48,244 nucleotides of DNA from Thermoplasmata archaeon (GCA_021791335.1 JAJYWS010000026.1:1-48244), one strand, 5' to 3'. Counted from the stretch's first letter, positions 10,401 through 19,711 are shown. Notes: a model not told the origin generated them from the sequence alone. Numbers and translations: made by a program.

Positions 10401-11930
10401 GCACCGATCAACCTCCTGCCCGGGACTTTGCTGTCCGTCACTCCCGGAACCACGTACAATTTGACCTATGCGCTCTCGTACCACGTCATGGCGATGGGCG
10501 CGTTCGGCGGGTCGGTGAGTGGCCTCACCAACGGGTGGGTGGTCCCCGGTACCGTTCTCCACTACACCGCTTCGCCTCACGCGAACTATCAGTTTGGCGG
10601 CTGGAAAGGTGTCGGTGCTGGATCGTACACCGGGGCGAACACTACCATGAATGTTACAGTCGGAGGACCGATTACCGAGACTGCCGCCTTCACCGCGTTA
10701 CCCGCGAACCGGTTCAACCTGACGTTCGACCAGACCGGCATACCCAACGGGACGTATTGGTCGGTCCAGGTGGGCACCCAGGGGTATTCCTCGGACCAGC
10801 CCACCCTCGTCGTCCCGGACCTGTACTCCTGTTCAGCGGGCAGTTCCGGTCAGTACGCGATTGCGGTGCCCGACGCCTATCTCAATTCCAGCGTGAGCTC
10901 GGGAACCCGGTGGGTTCCGGGAACTGTGCCGTCCTCGACATGTACTTCGGGCTTTACCGTCGTCCCGATCAAGTACACGACCCAATACCTGGTGAACGTC
11001 ATTGCCGGAAACGGTGGGTCGGCCGCCCTGACCTTGAACGGCGTCACCACCGCACAGCCGACTTGGGCCAACGGGCTGGCCACGGTCAGCCTGGTCGCCC
11101 AGCCCTCGCCGGGTTACGCGTTTGCGGGATGGGTCGGCACGGGCACGGGAAGCTACTCCGGTCCAAGCCAGGTCACCAGCATCTTCCCCGGCTCGCCCAT
11201 ATCGGAGGTCGCCAGCTTTGCCGCCATCGTCATTCCACCCCCGCCGAGATATGTGGTCGAGCTGCACGATCTCTCGCCGTTGGCTGCGGGGACCAGCTGG
11301 TCGATCACCTGGGAGGGCGTCGGTTATACTTCGCTCACCCCATGGATCAACGTCACCAACCTCCTCTCGGGCACCTACTCGCTGGGGGTCCTGACCGTAC
11401 TCTCTCCGGACGGCTCGACCCAGTACGTTCCGCAGTTCTCCCAGAAGGCGATCAGCGTTAACTCGAACAGCACTGTCGGGATTTCGTTCAGCACATCGTA
11501 TCACGTCGTGATCCAGTCGACACCGGGCGGAAACATCACCTCGCCGGCCACCTCCAACTCCTTTGTGCTCTCAGGGACCTCTCTTCTTCTCAATGCCACC
11601 CCCCTGAAGGGCTACTACTTTGTGGGTTGGGTCGGAACCGGGAGCGCCTCGTATACGGGCTCTTCTCCCAACTGGACCATCGTCGTGAGCTCGCCCATCT
11701 CTGAGGTTGCCACCTTCGCCAAGCTTTCGCCGCCCGCCAGTACGAGCGGGTTCCTCTCCTCGGTCAGTTCCCCACCCGCCATCGCTGGCCTTGCCGGGGT
11801 GGGTCTGATCGTAGGGTTGGTCGTCGGACTCCTGGTCTTCCGACGCCGCAAGGCCACGCCGCCCTCGGCTCCGGGCCGCCCGAACTCCGTTCCACCGGCG
11901 AATCCATCACCGAAGGGAGGAAAGCCATGA
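7449..11930 (+). CDS. Giant secreted surface protein, sialidase/BNR-like propeller plus beta-repeats
   Basis: This protein of 1493 residues starts at a GTG fixed by the TATA box 26 nt upstream. The N-terminal signal peptide (GFGIVVAVTLLMIVGGSGW) is followed by a Ser/Ala/Gly-rich linker. Residues ~60-620 resemble a sialidase/BNR-type propeller: repeated 'S.DNG.TW..P' boxes, here as NNNGSSF, NDNGATW and STNGTSW. Then come Thermoplasmata-type beta-repeats ('EVGLP.NKTWSITL', 'GIPNGTYWSV') alternating with 'Y.F.GW.GTG.GSYTG....V.V..PI.E.A.F' repeats. The C-terminus is one membrane helix (IAGLAGVGLIVGLVVGLLVF), RRRK and a Pro-rich tail. Tyr and Asn are unusually abundant. No sialidase catalytic set (Arg triad, Tyr/Glu pair) could be assigned, so a sugar-binding or structural role is as likely as hydrolysis. 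It overlaps the next gene by 4 bp (ATGA) and is clearly paralogous to it. Confidence 0.87.
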   Translation: MALQRFRPGWGGRSSLGFGIVVAVTLLMIVGGSGWLPTAGTSGAGSAAPTTAAAISSPGVVGAGSGTSAALVNGSFYGVNDSVNPVAKDHALCGLVGFTSYNFGTVVENFTYRDCASGAQNPSLVNLANGNVGVGYSVLTNLTTSTCAGAQNHTLSTVDFRVSANDGTTFGPAVQISNSTCDYLQSIEPAFATGPNGQIDSVFVEENQNNFSLWNLSMNYINRSADALGFTVSNNNGSSFQPVRTILAGSNIARPQIATFGQSIYILYYGINNSTTNPLPASPLSVGSYSLPPTYPVTLRMIYSNDNGATWSTPITMPGLNKAYNYSVSSASMAVNATGVVGVVYATNLSCAEFVYYSFSGSTYCEAYGYQLVSTTSSTNGTSWTPLSLIAGPTEVGEVLCGQYTTGVEINFDCYASPFQWGPYVSFEWGASSPSTMYVAWSGAYIYDTNGTIYVPQTREGSNETGANATTATYFYGDAGLFSGVSSNAGRSWNTTVVVAPTPIGGMGDYYVSPSIAQGNGKLYLTYGVQNNTYCYGGSCSPVSDAYAYYIATGTGGLHWNSPVLVTYAPGAYFYGMEGSWAGYNTASIIDSNQLAVSAFALPQPYLFNYYYEYKIIGGIYYYNYFYNYSGSDNLTVAHSWDGVIHPITYQEVGLPTNKTWSITLSGNVFSTNRSSITVQNFPNNTGVLFSTPALPVGFWSQYEALSPTAGFYAYNQTQTVNVTYQAFYGIEFYYNPLSVQFADLYFTVGSAYYEYYHYATPGYTYNYVYPAFPWYFANGTALTLGTAGNFNAYAPVSYYTGTGQGSVNATGATATVHTDGPINETLWFGAFGVYNVTFIPRGLTNGLAYSFQFDGQTYSAVSPANVTIHDVYTGYYSISDLKANSSTPGWMYFGQASSSGLLDVPASPYVYLNFSYAYVDVAATPGTVSFHASQLRSGDVWRIAFNGTSLSSTTPWINITTHPGTFQVTAYPVEASANDTVAYAPINLLPGTLLSVTPGTTYNLTYALSYHVMAMGAFGGSVSGLTNGWVVPGTVLHYTASPHANYQFGGWKGVGAGSYTGANTTMNVTVGGPITETAAFTALPANRFNLTFDQTGIPNGTYWSVQVGTQGYSSDQPTLVVPDLYSCSAGSSGQYAIAVPDAYLNSSVSSGTRWVPGTVPSSTCTSGFTVVPIKYTTQYLVNVIAGNGGSAALTLNGVTTAQPTWANGLATVSLVAQPSPGYAFAGWVGTGTGSYSGPSQVTSIFPGSPISEVASFAAIVIPPPPRYVVELHDLSPLAAGTSWSITWEGVGYTSLTPWINVTNLLSGTYSLGVLTVLSPDGSTQYVPQFSQKAISVNSNSTVGISFSTSYHVVIQSTPGGNITSPATSNSFVLSGTSLLLNATPLKGYYFVGWVGTGSASYTGSSPNWTIVVSSPISEVATFAKLSPPASTSGFLSSVSSPPAIAGLAGVGLIVGLVVGLLVFRRRKATPPSAPGRPNSVPPANPSPKGGKP

Positions 11931-14900
11931 GTCTTCAGAGCCGGCTTCAGGTCTTCGGGGGGCGCCGGATCCATGGTCGCCTCCCGGACTGGGCCAGTAC
12001 GGCCGTCTTGCTCCTCTTGGTCGTCTCGATGGCGCTCGGATCGATCCAGGTTTCGGGCCCGACGGCCACCGTGGCCACAACGCCGACCGTCACGGGGAGT
12101 CACAGCCTTTCGGCTCTTTCGTCCTCCCCTCTGCCGTCCACGGGCCGCTCTCTGAGCGCCTCTCCGGGACAAGCCCCTGTCCTTTCGAACCCCTTGACCA
12201 CCGGCTTGGTCCCGAGCGGCGGCGTGGTCAATTCCACAGGCCGCGGGGTGTTCTTTACCAACCAGCAGTTGGCGAATCCAACACCCGGAAACCAGACCTG
12301 CGCCAACATCTACGTCTACTACAACGGGGTGTGCACGAACACCACGAACTCTCCCGTGATCGTACACACGTCAAACGGTTACTACGTCACCGCTTACAAC
12401 GCGATGACCAACCAGACCGGTTGCCCCACCACCCGGCCCTACACCACGAGCGAGATCGGGGTTTCGGTTTCCAAGGGATCCCCGAACAGCTGGTCGACGC
12501 CCACCTACCTAGTCGACTCTACTTGCTCCAATTCGACCCACGCTAACGACTATCCGAGCGCCTGGTCACCGACCATGGTGGCATTGCCCAACGGGACACT
12601 GGCCTTGGCGTACATCGAGTACAACTGGTCGATCGGCAACCTGACCAGTCCGACCTGCTATGACGTGTTCCCCGAACTTCAATCGCTGCAGTGCCTGACC
12701 TATGATCGCCTGGTCTTTACCGAGAGCTTCGACAACGGCACCTCCTGGACCACGCCCCAGGTGATCAACCAATCGGCCCCGAATCTGAACGGCAACAGCA
12801 CGGGGATGCAGGACCCCCAGGCTCCGAACCTGGCCGTCTTCGGCAACACCCTCTACCTCGCCTGGGAGAACCTTACCTCGCCCGATTACTACTTCATTTC
12901 GTCACAGATTCACCTTGTCGTCTCCATTAACGGCGGCCGGAGCTGGGGTTCGATGATCAATCTGCCCGTCCAGCCGGGAACCTACTACGGGACCCAGACC
13001 TCGGGTGCGACGGCCGCGAACATGCTGGTCAGCCCCTCCGGTGAGTTGTTCTTGGCGTATATCACCAACTACACATCGGCCCAGTTCTGTCAGGGATTCA
13101 GTTGTACGACCGTTTTCACCGTATCGGTGATGCTGGCGCGGTCCACCAACAACGGCAGTTCGTTCCACTATTCGCGCATCCAGGTCGTTCCCGCCAACGA
13201 CCTCATCGGCTACTGGTACCCCTTGGTGGCCACGGCGCCCAAGCTGGCCTATTCCCCGTCGACCCAGCAGCTCTACGCGGTCTACTCGGGCGGCATCTTT
13301 GGGACCTACTGCTATTACTATGCAAACCCCCCGTACTGCTACGCCGACGAGACACCGAACACCCTGTGGTTCTCCCATTCGTCCAACAACGGCTCGTCCT
13401 GGGCAACTCCGAAGCTGGTGTTCCCCGGGATTACCGACTCGAGCTATAGCGCCGAGTCGGCGATCTACAATCCCTCGATCGCGGTATCGTCCTCCGGCGA
13501 GGTGTATATCCAGGCCTCCTACCTCAATGAGACCCAATGTTTCACTCTGTTCGGCTACTCGGGCTACTGCGGGGAGACGGTCCAGCTCTTTACGACCTCG
13601 ACGACCAACGGAACCAGCTTCGGCAACCCCTACTACGTCTCTCCCGAGCTGGCCCGGGTTTCCCCGGATATGTGGGACGGATTCCAGTCCTCGATGGTTA
13701 TGGTCAATTCCACTCCGACCTTGGCATGGAGCCAGAACTCCTGTCCTGTCTGGAACATCACGGGGGGCTGTTTCTGGCCCTACAGTTACGGGAATACTCA
13801 CATTGAGATCTCTCAGTTGTTCAACGGTACCGGCGCCACGCTGACCTTCCAGGAGGCCAACCTCAAGGCTGGATTGAACTGGTCGGTCGATGTCCTCGGC
13901 AACGCCCGACAGGGCAGCGCGGGCACCCGACTGGTGATCAGTGGCGTTCCGCTGAACCAGTCCTATCCGTTTGCGCTACCTTGGGTCAATCAGAGTTACG
14001 GCGTGGCCTTCCAACCGACGGCAACGCCCGGCTCCCCGGTCAGCGTATCCTCGAACTCCACCACGGTCTCGGTGGACTTTGGTGAGGCCTATCTGGTTCA
14101 GGTGTCCACTACACCTCCGCCCATCCCGGGCGGGGATGGGTTCAACTGTCTTTATGCCACGTACAACTACGAGTGCACGAATTATATCGTCAGTCCCGAC
14201 ATCGGGAGCACCTGGATGCCGGCCAACTCCAGCATGGCCTACTCGATCACCTCGAATAGTGCGGTCATGCCGACCTGCTTCATGTGCCTCAACCTCAGCT
14301 TCCAGTCGTGGACCGGAACCGGTACCGGAAGCTTCACCACCACCAACCCCAACGGGAGCACGACCGTCCGGGGACCGATCAATGAGTCGGCCAACTTCCA
14401 GCTTCTCAGTGTGTGCGACGCCGGGGTCTGCAGTCCCATCAATTACACCTACAACTTCACCGAGTCCGGGCTCCCCAACGGGACACTCTGGGCGGTCTCG
14501 ATCAACGGAAACGTGAGCTATTCCAATCTCACTTACCTAGATTATAACGGTAGTGCGGGGCCCCTCAACTACTCTGCCTGGGCGGTCTATTACAACCAGA
14601 CCGATTCCTACATCCCGACCTCGAGTCCCGCCTCTCCGCTCAACATCATGACGGGATCGATCATCAACATCCACTACCGGCTTCAGCCGACCGCCGGTCG
14701 GACCGTGAACCTCACCATCCAATCGGCCGGGCTTCCGGCCGGAACCAGTTGGTCGGTGGGATTTGGCGGGGGCAGTTCTGGGTATGAGTTGAGCACGAGC
14801 TCGACTCTCTCCGTCTCCGTCGTGGCGGGCACTTACCTTCTCAACTCCTCGGCAATCTACACCCAGACGGGCGTGGCCTACGTGCCGTTGTTCTTCTACA

Positions 14901-16483
14901 TCGCGACCCACGAGACCGAGCTTGTCAGCGCGAACTACACGAGGGGTCCAGTCCCGACGCACTTGACCTTCTCGATCTCGTCCACTGTCGTCATCGTCTA
15001 CACGCGCGAGTATCAGGTGTCAGCCTCGGCCGGGCCGGGGGGATCGGTGTCACCGACCCTCCTCTGGGCGTCCTTGGGTCAAACGGTTAACCTTACCGCG
15101 ACCCCCTCGACGGGATACGAATTCGTTGGGTGGAGTGGGACCGGGGCCGGAGCGATCACCTCCACCAATGCTTCGATCCTCTTGGTGGTCCGGGGTGTTG
15201 TCAGTGAGACCGCCACCTTCCGACTTATCGTGCCCACCTTTACGGTCACGGTGACCGCTCAAGGACTTCCCTCGGGCACCAGCCTGACCGTCCAGCTGGG
15301 CAGCCAGACCTACAGCGGTCCGTCGCCACTTACCATCGCCAACCTGCTGAACGGCTCCTACGCCTTCTCGACGCCCACGGTCTACTCCCCAACGCTGACG
15401 GGAACTCGGTACCTGGTCAGTGCGGTCTCGACGTTGTACGGCATGACTCCCTCTGGCCTGGTCATCTCTTCGAGCGGAAACATCAGCCTGACCTACACGA
15501 CCCAGTATCTGGTCCAGGTCGGATCCGTGATCAACGGGAGTTCCCAGCCGTCCCCCGGGAGCTACTGGAACAACTCCGGGACCCAACTCAACCTGACCGC
15601 TCTCCCGAACAGCGGCTACTATGCCCTCGGATGGAACGGAACCTACAACTCGACGGGAACAGTGCTTTCTGTCACATTGCACGGTCCGATCTACGAAGTG
15701 CCGAACTTCGCGGTCTACTACCCGCCGGCACCAGCCACGTATACGCTGACCGTCAGTGAGACCGGCCTTCCCAGCGGAACCAGCTGGGGGGTCGTTGTCG
15801 GAGGCATGGGCCTGTCGACGGTTTCAGGTAGCCTGACCTACAATGGGCTCAACGGCTCCTACCCGCTCTCGGTGCCGACGGTCTCGGGAGGCGTTGGCGT
15901 CCGCTACGTCGCCGGGGCCGCCACGCCGCCGGGAGTCACGGTCGCTCAGAACGCCTCTCTGACGATCCAGTTCGTGACGCAGTACTTGGTCACCTTCCAG
16001 AGCTCCGCGGGCGGGAACCTGACCCAGGCCACCCAGTGGGTCCCTGCGGGGACCACGCTTAGCGTCTCGGCGGTCGCTCAGTCCGGATATCGGTTCAGCA
16101 ATTGGACGGGCCAGGGGGCTGGAAACTACACGGGGACCTCCTCGACGGCCAACCTGACCGTCAATGCGCCGATCACGGAGCTCGCGGCCTTTGTCCCGAC
16201 CAGTTCGGGCGGTTCCGGGGCCTCGTCCGGCACCTCCTCGTCGAGCATGGCCGCGATCTCCTTCGGACTGCTCGCCGTGCTGCTGGTCGTTGGGCTGGTG
16301 GTCGCCTTTGTGATCCGCCGTTCCCAAGGCTCGAAGCCGGGCGGAGGGGCGCCGAAGACGTCGACGACCCATGCAGCTCCGGCCAGCCCCTCCTCTGGAG
16401 CCGGTTCCAAGCCGGCCGGTGCCCCACCCGCCACTCCGAGCGAGCCGATGACGATCTACCAGGGCCCCGGGTCGAAGAAGTAG
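11927..16483 (+). CDS. Giant secreted surface protein, paralogue of the preceding gene
   Basis: This protein of 1518 residues starts at an ATG overlapping the previous stop by 4 bp, so the two are translationally coupled. The order matches its neighbour: signal peptide (STAVLLLLVVSMALGSIQV), Ser/Thr-rich linker, BNR/sialidase-like propeller (residues ~100-650, with FDNGTSW, STNNGSSF and SSNNGSSW boxes), and then alternating 'ESGLPNGTLW' and 'GYEFVGWSGTGAGA' beta-repeats. The C-terminus is a membrane helix (FGLLAVLLVVGLVVAFVI), RRS and a low-complexity Gly/Ser/Pro tail. Several cysteine pairs in the propeller could form disulfides. Cotranscription of two giant paralogues suggests they assemble together on the cell surface; this is an inference. 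The function is otherwise unknown. Confidence 0.87.
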   Translation: MSLQSRLQVFGGRRIHGRLPDWASTAVLLLLVVSMALGSIQVSGPTATVATTPTVTGSHSLSALSSSPLPSTGRSLSASPGQAPVLSNPLTTGLVPSGGVVNSTGRGVFFTNQQLANPTPGNQTCANIYVYYNGVCTNTTNSPVIVHTSNGYYVTAYNAMTNQTGCPTTRPYTTSEIGVSVSKGSPNSWSTPTYLVDSTCSNSTHANDYPSAWSPTMVALPNGTLALAYIEYNWSIGNLTSPTCYDVFPELQSLQCLTYDRLVFTESFDNGTSWTTPQVINQSAPNLNGNSTGMQDPQAPNLAVFGNTLYLAWENLTSPDYYFISSQIHLVVSINGGRSWGSMINLPVQPGTYYGTQTSGATAANMLVSPSGELFLAYITNYTSAQFCQGFSCTTVFTVSVMLARSTNNGSSFHYSRIQVVPANDLIGYWYPLVATAPKLAYSPSTQQLYAVYSGGIFGTYCYYYANPPYCYADETPNTLWFSHSSNNGSSWATPKLVFPGITDSSYSAESAIYNPSIAVSSSGEVYIQASYLNETQCFTLFGYSGYCGETVQLFTTSTTNGTSFGNPYYVSPELARVSPDMWDGFQSSMVMVNSTPTLAWSQNSCPVWNITGGCFWPYSYGNTHIEISQLFNGTGATLTFQEANLKAGLNWSVDVLGNARQGSAGTRLVISGVPLNQSYPFALPWVNQSYGVAFQPTATPGSPVSVSSNSTTVSVDFGEAYLVQVSTTPPPIPGGDGFNCLYATYNYECTNYIVSPDIGSTWMPANSSMAYSITSNSAVMPTCFMCLNLSFQSWTGTGTGSFTTTNPNGSTTVRGPINESANFQLLSVCDAGVCSPINYTYNFTESGLPNGTLWAVSINGNVSYSNLTYLDYNGSAGPLNYSAWAVYYNQTDSYIPTSSPASPLNIMTGSIINIHYRLQPTAGRTVNLTIQSAGLPAGTSWSVGFGGGSSGYELSTSSTLSVSVVAGTYLLNSSAIYTQTGVAYVPLFFYIATHETELVSANYTRGPVPTHLTFSISSTVVIVYTREYQVSASAGPGGSVSPTLLWASLGQTVNLTATPSTGYEFVGWSGTGAGAITSTNASILLVVRGVVSETATFRLIVPTFTVTVTAQGLPSGTSLTVQLGSQTYSGPSPLTIANLLNGSYAFSTPTVYSPTLTGTRYLVSAVSTLYGMTPSGLVISSSGNISLTYTTQYLVQVGSVINGSSQPSPGSYWNNSGTQLNLTALPNSGYYALGWNGTYNSTGTVLSVTLHGPIYEVPNFAVYYPPAPATYTLTVSETGLPSGTSWGVVVGGMGLSTVSGSLTYNGLNGSYPLSVPTVSGGVGVRYVAGAATPPGVTVAQNASLTIQFVTQYLVTFQSSAGGNLTQATQWVPAGTTLSVSAVAQSGYRFSNWTGQGAGNYTGTSSTANLTVNAPITELAAFVPTSSGGSGASSGTSSSSMAAISFGLLAVLLVVGLVVAFVIRRSQGSKPGGGAPKTSTTHAAPASPSSGAGSKPAGAPPATPSEPMTIYQGPGSKK

Positions 16484-16531
16484 ATGTCGTGAGGGATTCA
16501 GGGGACAATCTGGTCGGAAGGAGTTAGAACC

Positions 16532-16969
16532 ATGGATGTACCGTTGTATGCGCTCGCTCTGGTCGCTTTCGGCATCCTCTTTCTGGTTGTCGGGATGTTC
16601 CTCGTCTGGGTACTGCTGATCTGCCTGATTTTGATCTTTCTCTACCTGGCCCTCCGGTACCACCCGCTCCCAGACTCCTACCCGTTCGGGGCGGGAGATA
16701 CCTTGGTCACTGCGATCTTTGTGGGGGTGACCTGGGGGATTTTCACGCTCCTCGGTCCCAAGAGCCCTATCCCACTCATCGGGAACGGGCTGACCTACAC
16801 CTCCAGCACGGCTATCCCGTACTCCGCGATCATTGGGATCACCCTCCTGCTTTTGGTGGGATTCCTTCTGATCGGCGCCTTTGTGATTCCCCGCTTGACC
16901 TCCGGCGGGAGCTCGCAGGGCGGTGGCGATGGCGGCGGCGGCGGAACCCAGACGGTAGGGGCCCGGTAA
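16532..16969 (+). CDS. Small multi-pass membrane protein, unknown function
   Basis: This 145-residue protein has a strong Shine-Dalgarno (ggaaggag, 16516-16523) 8 nt before the ATG. Hydrophobic segments lie at about residues 5-43 (one long or two short helices), 60-75 and 96-120, followed by a Gly-rich cytoplasmic or extracellular tail. It follows the second giant surface protein by 48 bp on the same strand, so it is probably in that operon and could be an accessory membrane protein for export or assembly. No family was recognised. Confidence 0.75.
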   Translation: MDVPLYALALVAFGILFLVVGMFLVWVLLICLILIFLYLALRYHPLPDSYPFGAGDTLVTAIFVGVTWGIFTLLGPKSPIPLIGNGLTYTSSTAIPYSAIIGITLLLLVGFLLIGAFVIPRLTSGGSSQGGGDGGGGGTQTVGAR

Positions 16970-17093
16970 GATCGGGACACGCCCCCGGTGAGGTTCCGCT
17001 GCGATCCTCACCCCATACGGCCGGTAGGTTTACCTCTCGGTGGGTTCGGGGTGGGGAGAGTAATCTTCGTCCAGCGCCGACAGGTCTCCGGAG

Positions 17094-18368
17094 CTACCGG
17101 GAGATGGGGCCAGCCAGCACGATCACGGCGTGTCGGGAATCGAACCCTTTCACCCAGGCTTCCAGGAGCTCCGCTGAAGTGATGGCCCGGATCCGTTCGG
17201 GCCAATCGACCAGGTAGCTCTCGGGGTAGCCGTACCGGCCGATCTCGATGGCCCAATGATGCGCCGTGGAGGTGGTCTCCAGATCCAGGGGGATGGAACC
17301 GATGGCACTCTCCCGGATGCGGCGAAGCTCTTCCGCGTCCGGGGCCTCCCGGGCCAGCCGTTCGATCTCATCTTCGAGGAGCCGGAGGGCCCGGTCGGCC
17401 TGCCGTGGGGAGGTACCGGCCTGGAGTTCCCAGTATCCTCCCCAGGAGAGGGCCGACAGCTGGCTCGAAGCGTGGTAGGCCAACCCCTCCCGTTCCCGGA
17501 TCACCTGAAAGAGTCGGGAGAGGACCGGTCGCCGTCCGAGAAGCTCATCGGCGAGTTCCGCCGCCGGGTAGAGGGGGGAGTGCCGGGCGAGGCTCACCGA
17601 CCCGATCCGGAGCTCCACCTGGGACTGCCCGGGGAGCGAAATCCGGGCCGGCCCACGCGACGGCGGCCGGCGCTGCCCCCCTGTGGGGGGAGTCGTCGCC
17701 GGCCGATCGGCCGGCCAACGGTCCATGATCTGGGCCACCGAGCGGACCAGCCGGGCGGCCGGCCCGGGGTGGGTGACGATGACGACCCCGCCCCGGCCTG
17801 AGTAGTGCCGCCGGTGGAACGTCGCAAGGTCGGACGGTCGGATTCGGGAGACGGATCGGAACGTCCCCGCCCCGGACTCCCGGTAGGGATGGCCCGGGGG
17901 GAAGAGCCGACGGTGGAGCTCGGTCTCGGCCCGCAGCGATGCGATCTGGCGCTCCCGCAGTTGGGCCTCGACAAGCTCCCGGCGGATCCGGTCGATCTCG
18001 TGCGGCGCGAACCGGGGTGAATTCAAAACCTCCGCGAGGAGCCCGATGAGCCGGACGTACTCGTCGGCCGGACCCTCAACCTGGAGGTGGACCATCTCCG
18101 GGTCGGTCGAGACCGCCAATGCTCCGCCCCGCCGGTCGATCTCCCGGAAGAGGGCGGCCCGGTCGAGCCGGGTGGTCCCCGCGAGCAGGGCCTCGGCGGT
18201 GATCTCGGCCAGGCCCTCCTGGCCGGCGGGATCGAACCCATGACCAGCCGGGCCCAGGTAGCTTGCCGCGAACCGATGACTCCCCTCCGGGCCCGGTTGG
18301 ACGACCAGTCGGGCCCCGCCGGGAAGGTCATGGAAGGAGACCCGACGTGGGTCCCGGCGTTCAGGCAT
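17094..18368 (-). CDS. M16-family peptidase homologue lacking the zinc-binding motif
   Basis: Of 424 residues, the two-lobed M16 (insulinase/pitrilysin) fold is recognisable from 'GHGFDPAGQEGLAEI' and a C-terminal half containing 'SRLFQVIREREGLAYHASSQLS', the family's 'R..GL.Y' region. The HXXEH site is replaced by GQEGLAEI, so this should be the non-catalytic partner. The ATG at 18368 is chosen over the in-frame GTG at 18377 because a GGAGG lies 8 nt upstream of it. It overlaps the upstream active subunit by 8 bp, so the two are coupled and probably form a heterodimer, as in bacterial and mitochondrial M16 pairs. Confidence 0.82.
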   Translation of the reverse strand: MPERRDPRRVSFHDLPGGARLVVQPGPEGSHRFAASYLGPAGHGFDPAGQEGLAEITAEALLAGTTRLDRAALFREIDRRGGALAVSTDPEMVHLQVEGPADEYVRLIGLLAEVLNSPRFAPHEIDRIRRELVEAQLRERQIASLRAETELHRRLFPPGHPYRESGAGTFRSVSRIRPSDLATFHRRHYSGRGGVVIVTHPGPAARLVRSVAQIMDRWPADRPATTPPTGGQRRPPSRGPARISLPGQSQVELRIGSVSLARHSPLYPAAELADELLGRRPVLSRLFQVIREREGLAYHASSQLSALSWGGYWELQAGTSPRQADRALRLLEDEIERLAREAPDAEELRRIRESAIGSIPLDLETTSTAHHWAIEIGRYGYPESYLVDWPERIRAITSAELLEAWVKGFDSRHAVIVLAGPISR

Positions 18369-19683
18369 CCTCCGCACCTCCGATCGGTTCGTAGATCACC
18401 GTCGATCGGCCCTCAGCCACAAACAGGTGGCGGGCGGCCTCAAGGATCTCCTGTCCGGAAACCCGCTGGAACGCCCGGTAGAGGGTCCCTTCGAGCGCCC
18501 GGCCCCCGAGGGTTTCGAAGAAGCCGAGCCGGAACGCGGTCCGACTCGCCCCCTCGTAGGCGGCTTCCACCCCCCGACGGGCCCGCGTGCGGACCTCGGC
18601 CAGCTCCCGGGCCGAGGGCGGCCGGCGGGCCAGACGCTCCGTCTGGGTGAGGATGGCCTCCTCGACCTTCGCCGCCGGTACCCCGGGGGCCGCCTGGGCC
18701 TGGATCGTGAAGAGGCTCGGGTCGACCCGGGGGGGCCAGTGGCTGGTCGCCCGGACCGCGAGCCCGGAGTCGACCAGGGCCCGGTAGAGCCGGGAGTTGG
18801 GGCGGTCGGATCGGTGACCTCCGGCCCCGCCCCCCCGGAAGAGGGCCACCTCCCCGCCCAGCAGGGCGTCGAGGGCGAGCAGGGCCGGCGTGTCGGGGGA
18901 GTCGAGCGCCGGAGCCCTCCAGCCGATCTGGAGGAGCGGCGTGGTGCCGGGGCCCCGGAGCGTCGCCCGTCGCTCGCCCCGGGCCGCCGGTTCGGGCGGC
19001 AGAGGCGCGGGGATCTCCCCCGAAGCGGGCAACCCTCGGAACCGCCGCTCGATCTCCCCGCGCAGGGCGGCGGGATCGAAGGCTCCCGCGACGACCAGCG
19101 TGGCGTTCCGGGGGCCGTAGTACCGCCGGTAGTACTCCCGCAATTCGGCGGGCGTGATCCGCTCGATATCCTCCCGGCGGCCGAGGGCGTCCCAGCGGTA
19201 CGGGTGCTGCCGGAACGCGAGCTGGTAGAGTTCCTCCTCGACCCGGAACTGGGGCCAGTTCTCGTTGCCTTCCCGCTCCGACAGCACGACGGTCCGTTCC
19301 CGCTCCACCTCGGCGTCCTCGAGCTGGGCGCGGGTCATCCGGTCCGCCTCGATGTCGAGGGGGACCGCCCAGAACTCCCGCGGGACGGTACTAAAGTACG
19401 CCGTAAAGTCACTGTCGGTGAAGGCGTTCAGGGTGCCTCCGACTTCGATGATCGCCCGGTCGATCTCGCCTTTGGCGTACCGGGGGCTGCCCTGGAACAG
19501 CATGTGCTCGATCCAGTGGGAGGCGCCGGTGATGCCGGGCCACTCCTGCCGGGATCCAACCGAGTACCAGACCCAGACGCTCACCGTGGGGCTCTGGGGG
19601 ATGGGGGCCAGGAGGACCCTAAGACCGTTGGCGAGCCGATAACGGCGGGTCACAAGTGGGTGGGTCGCCAGCGCTCGCCCCAT
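18361..19683 (-). CDS. M16-family zinc metallopeptidase, active-type subunit
   Basis: This protein of 440 residues carries the inverted zinc motif HXXEH as HWIEH at residues 56-60, in the context 'GSR.E..G..HWIEHMLFQG'. A downstream glutamate about 76 residues later (E136, in VVLSEREG) fits the third zinc ligand. The typical 'K.EI...I...GG..NA.T' follows the motif. No signal peptide is seen, so it acts in the cytoplasm, probably degrading peptides. A TATA-like element centred about 25 nt upstream (19706-19711) supports the ATG at 19683 as the start of a leaderless transcript. The non-catalytic partner follows with an overlap. Confidence 0.9.
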   Translation of the reverse strand: MGRALATHPLVTRRYRLANGLRVLLAPIPQSPTVSVWVWYSVGSRQEWPGITGASHWIEHMLFQGSPRYAKGEIDRAIIEVGGTLNAFTDSDFTAYFSTVPREFWAVPLDIEADRMTRAQLEDAEVERERTVVLSEREGNENWPQFRVEEELYQLAFRQHPYRWDALGRREDIERITPAELREYYRRYYGPRNATLVVAGAFDPAALRGEIERRFRGLPASGEIPAPLPPEPAARGERRATLRGPGTTPLLQIGWRAPALDSPDTPALLALDALLGGEVALFRGGGAGGHRSDRPNSRLYRALVDSGLAVRATSHWPPRVDPSLFTIQAQAAPGVPAAKVEEAILTQTERLARRPPSARELAEVRTRARRGVEAAYEGASRTAFRLGFFETLGGRALEGTLYRAFQRVSGQEILEAARHLFVAEGRSTVIYEPIGGAEDA

Positions 19684-19705
19684 CGATCCCCCCTATCGCC
19701 GGCCC

Positions 19706-19711
19706 AGATAA
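19706..19711 (-). promoter_or_regulatory. TATA-like box for the M16 pair
   Basis: Minus-strand ttatct is centred 25-26 nt before the ATG at 19683, matching the leaderless spacing seen at other promoters here. It is a single weak hexamer. Confidence 0.45.

Noticed and set aside
16970-17093. Gene or terminator between the small membrane protein and the M16 pair
   Set aside because: No convincing short ORF with a start signal, no T-run and no strong hairpin was seen in these 124 bases.
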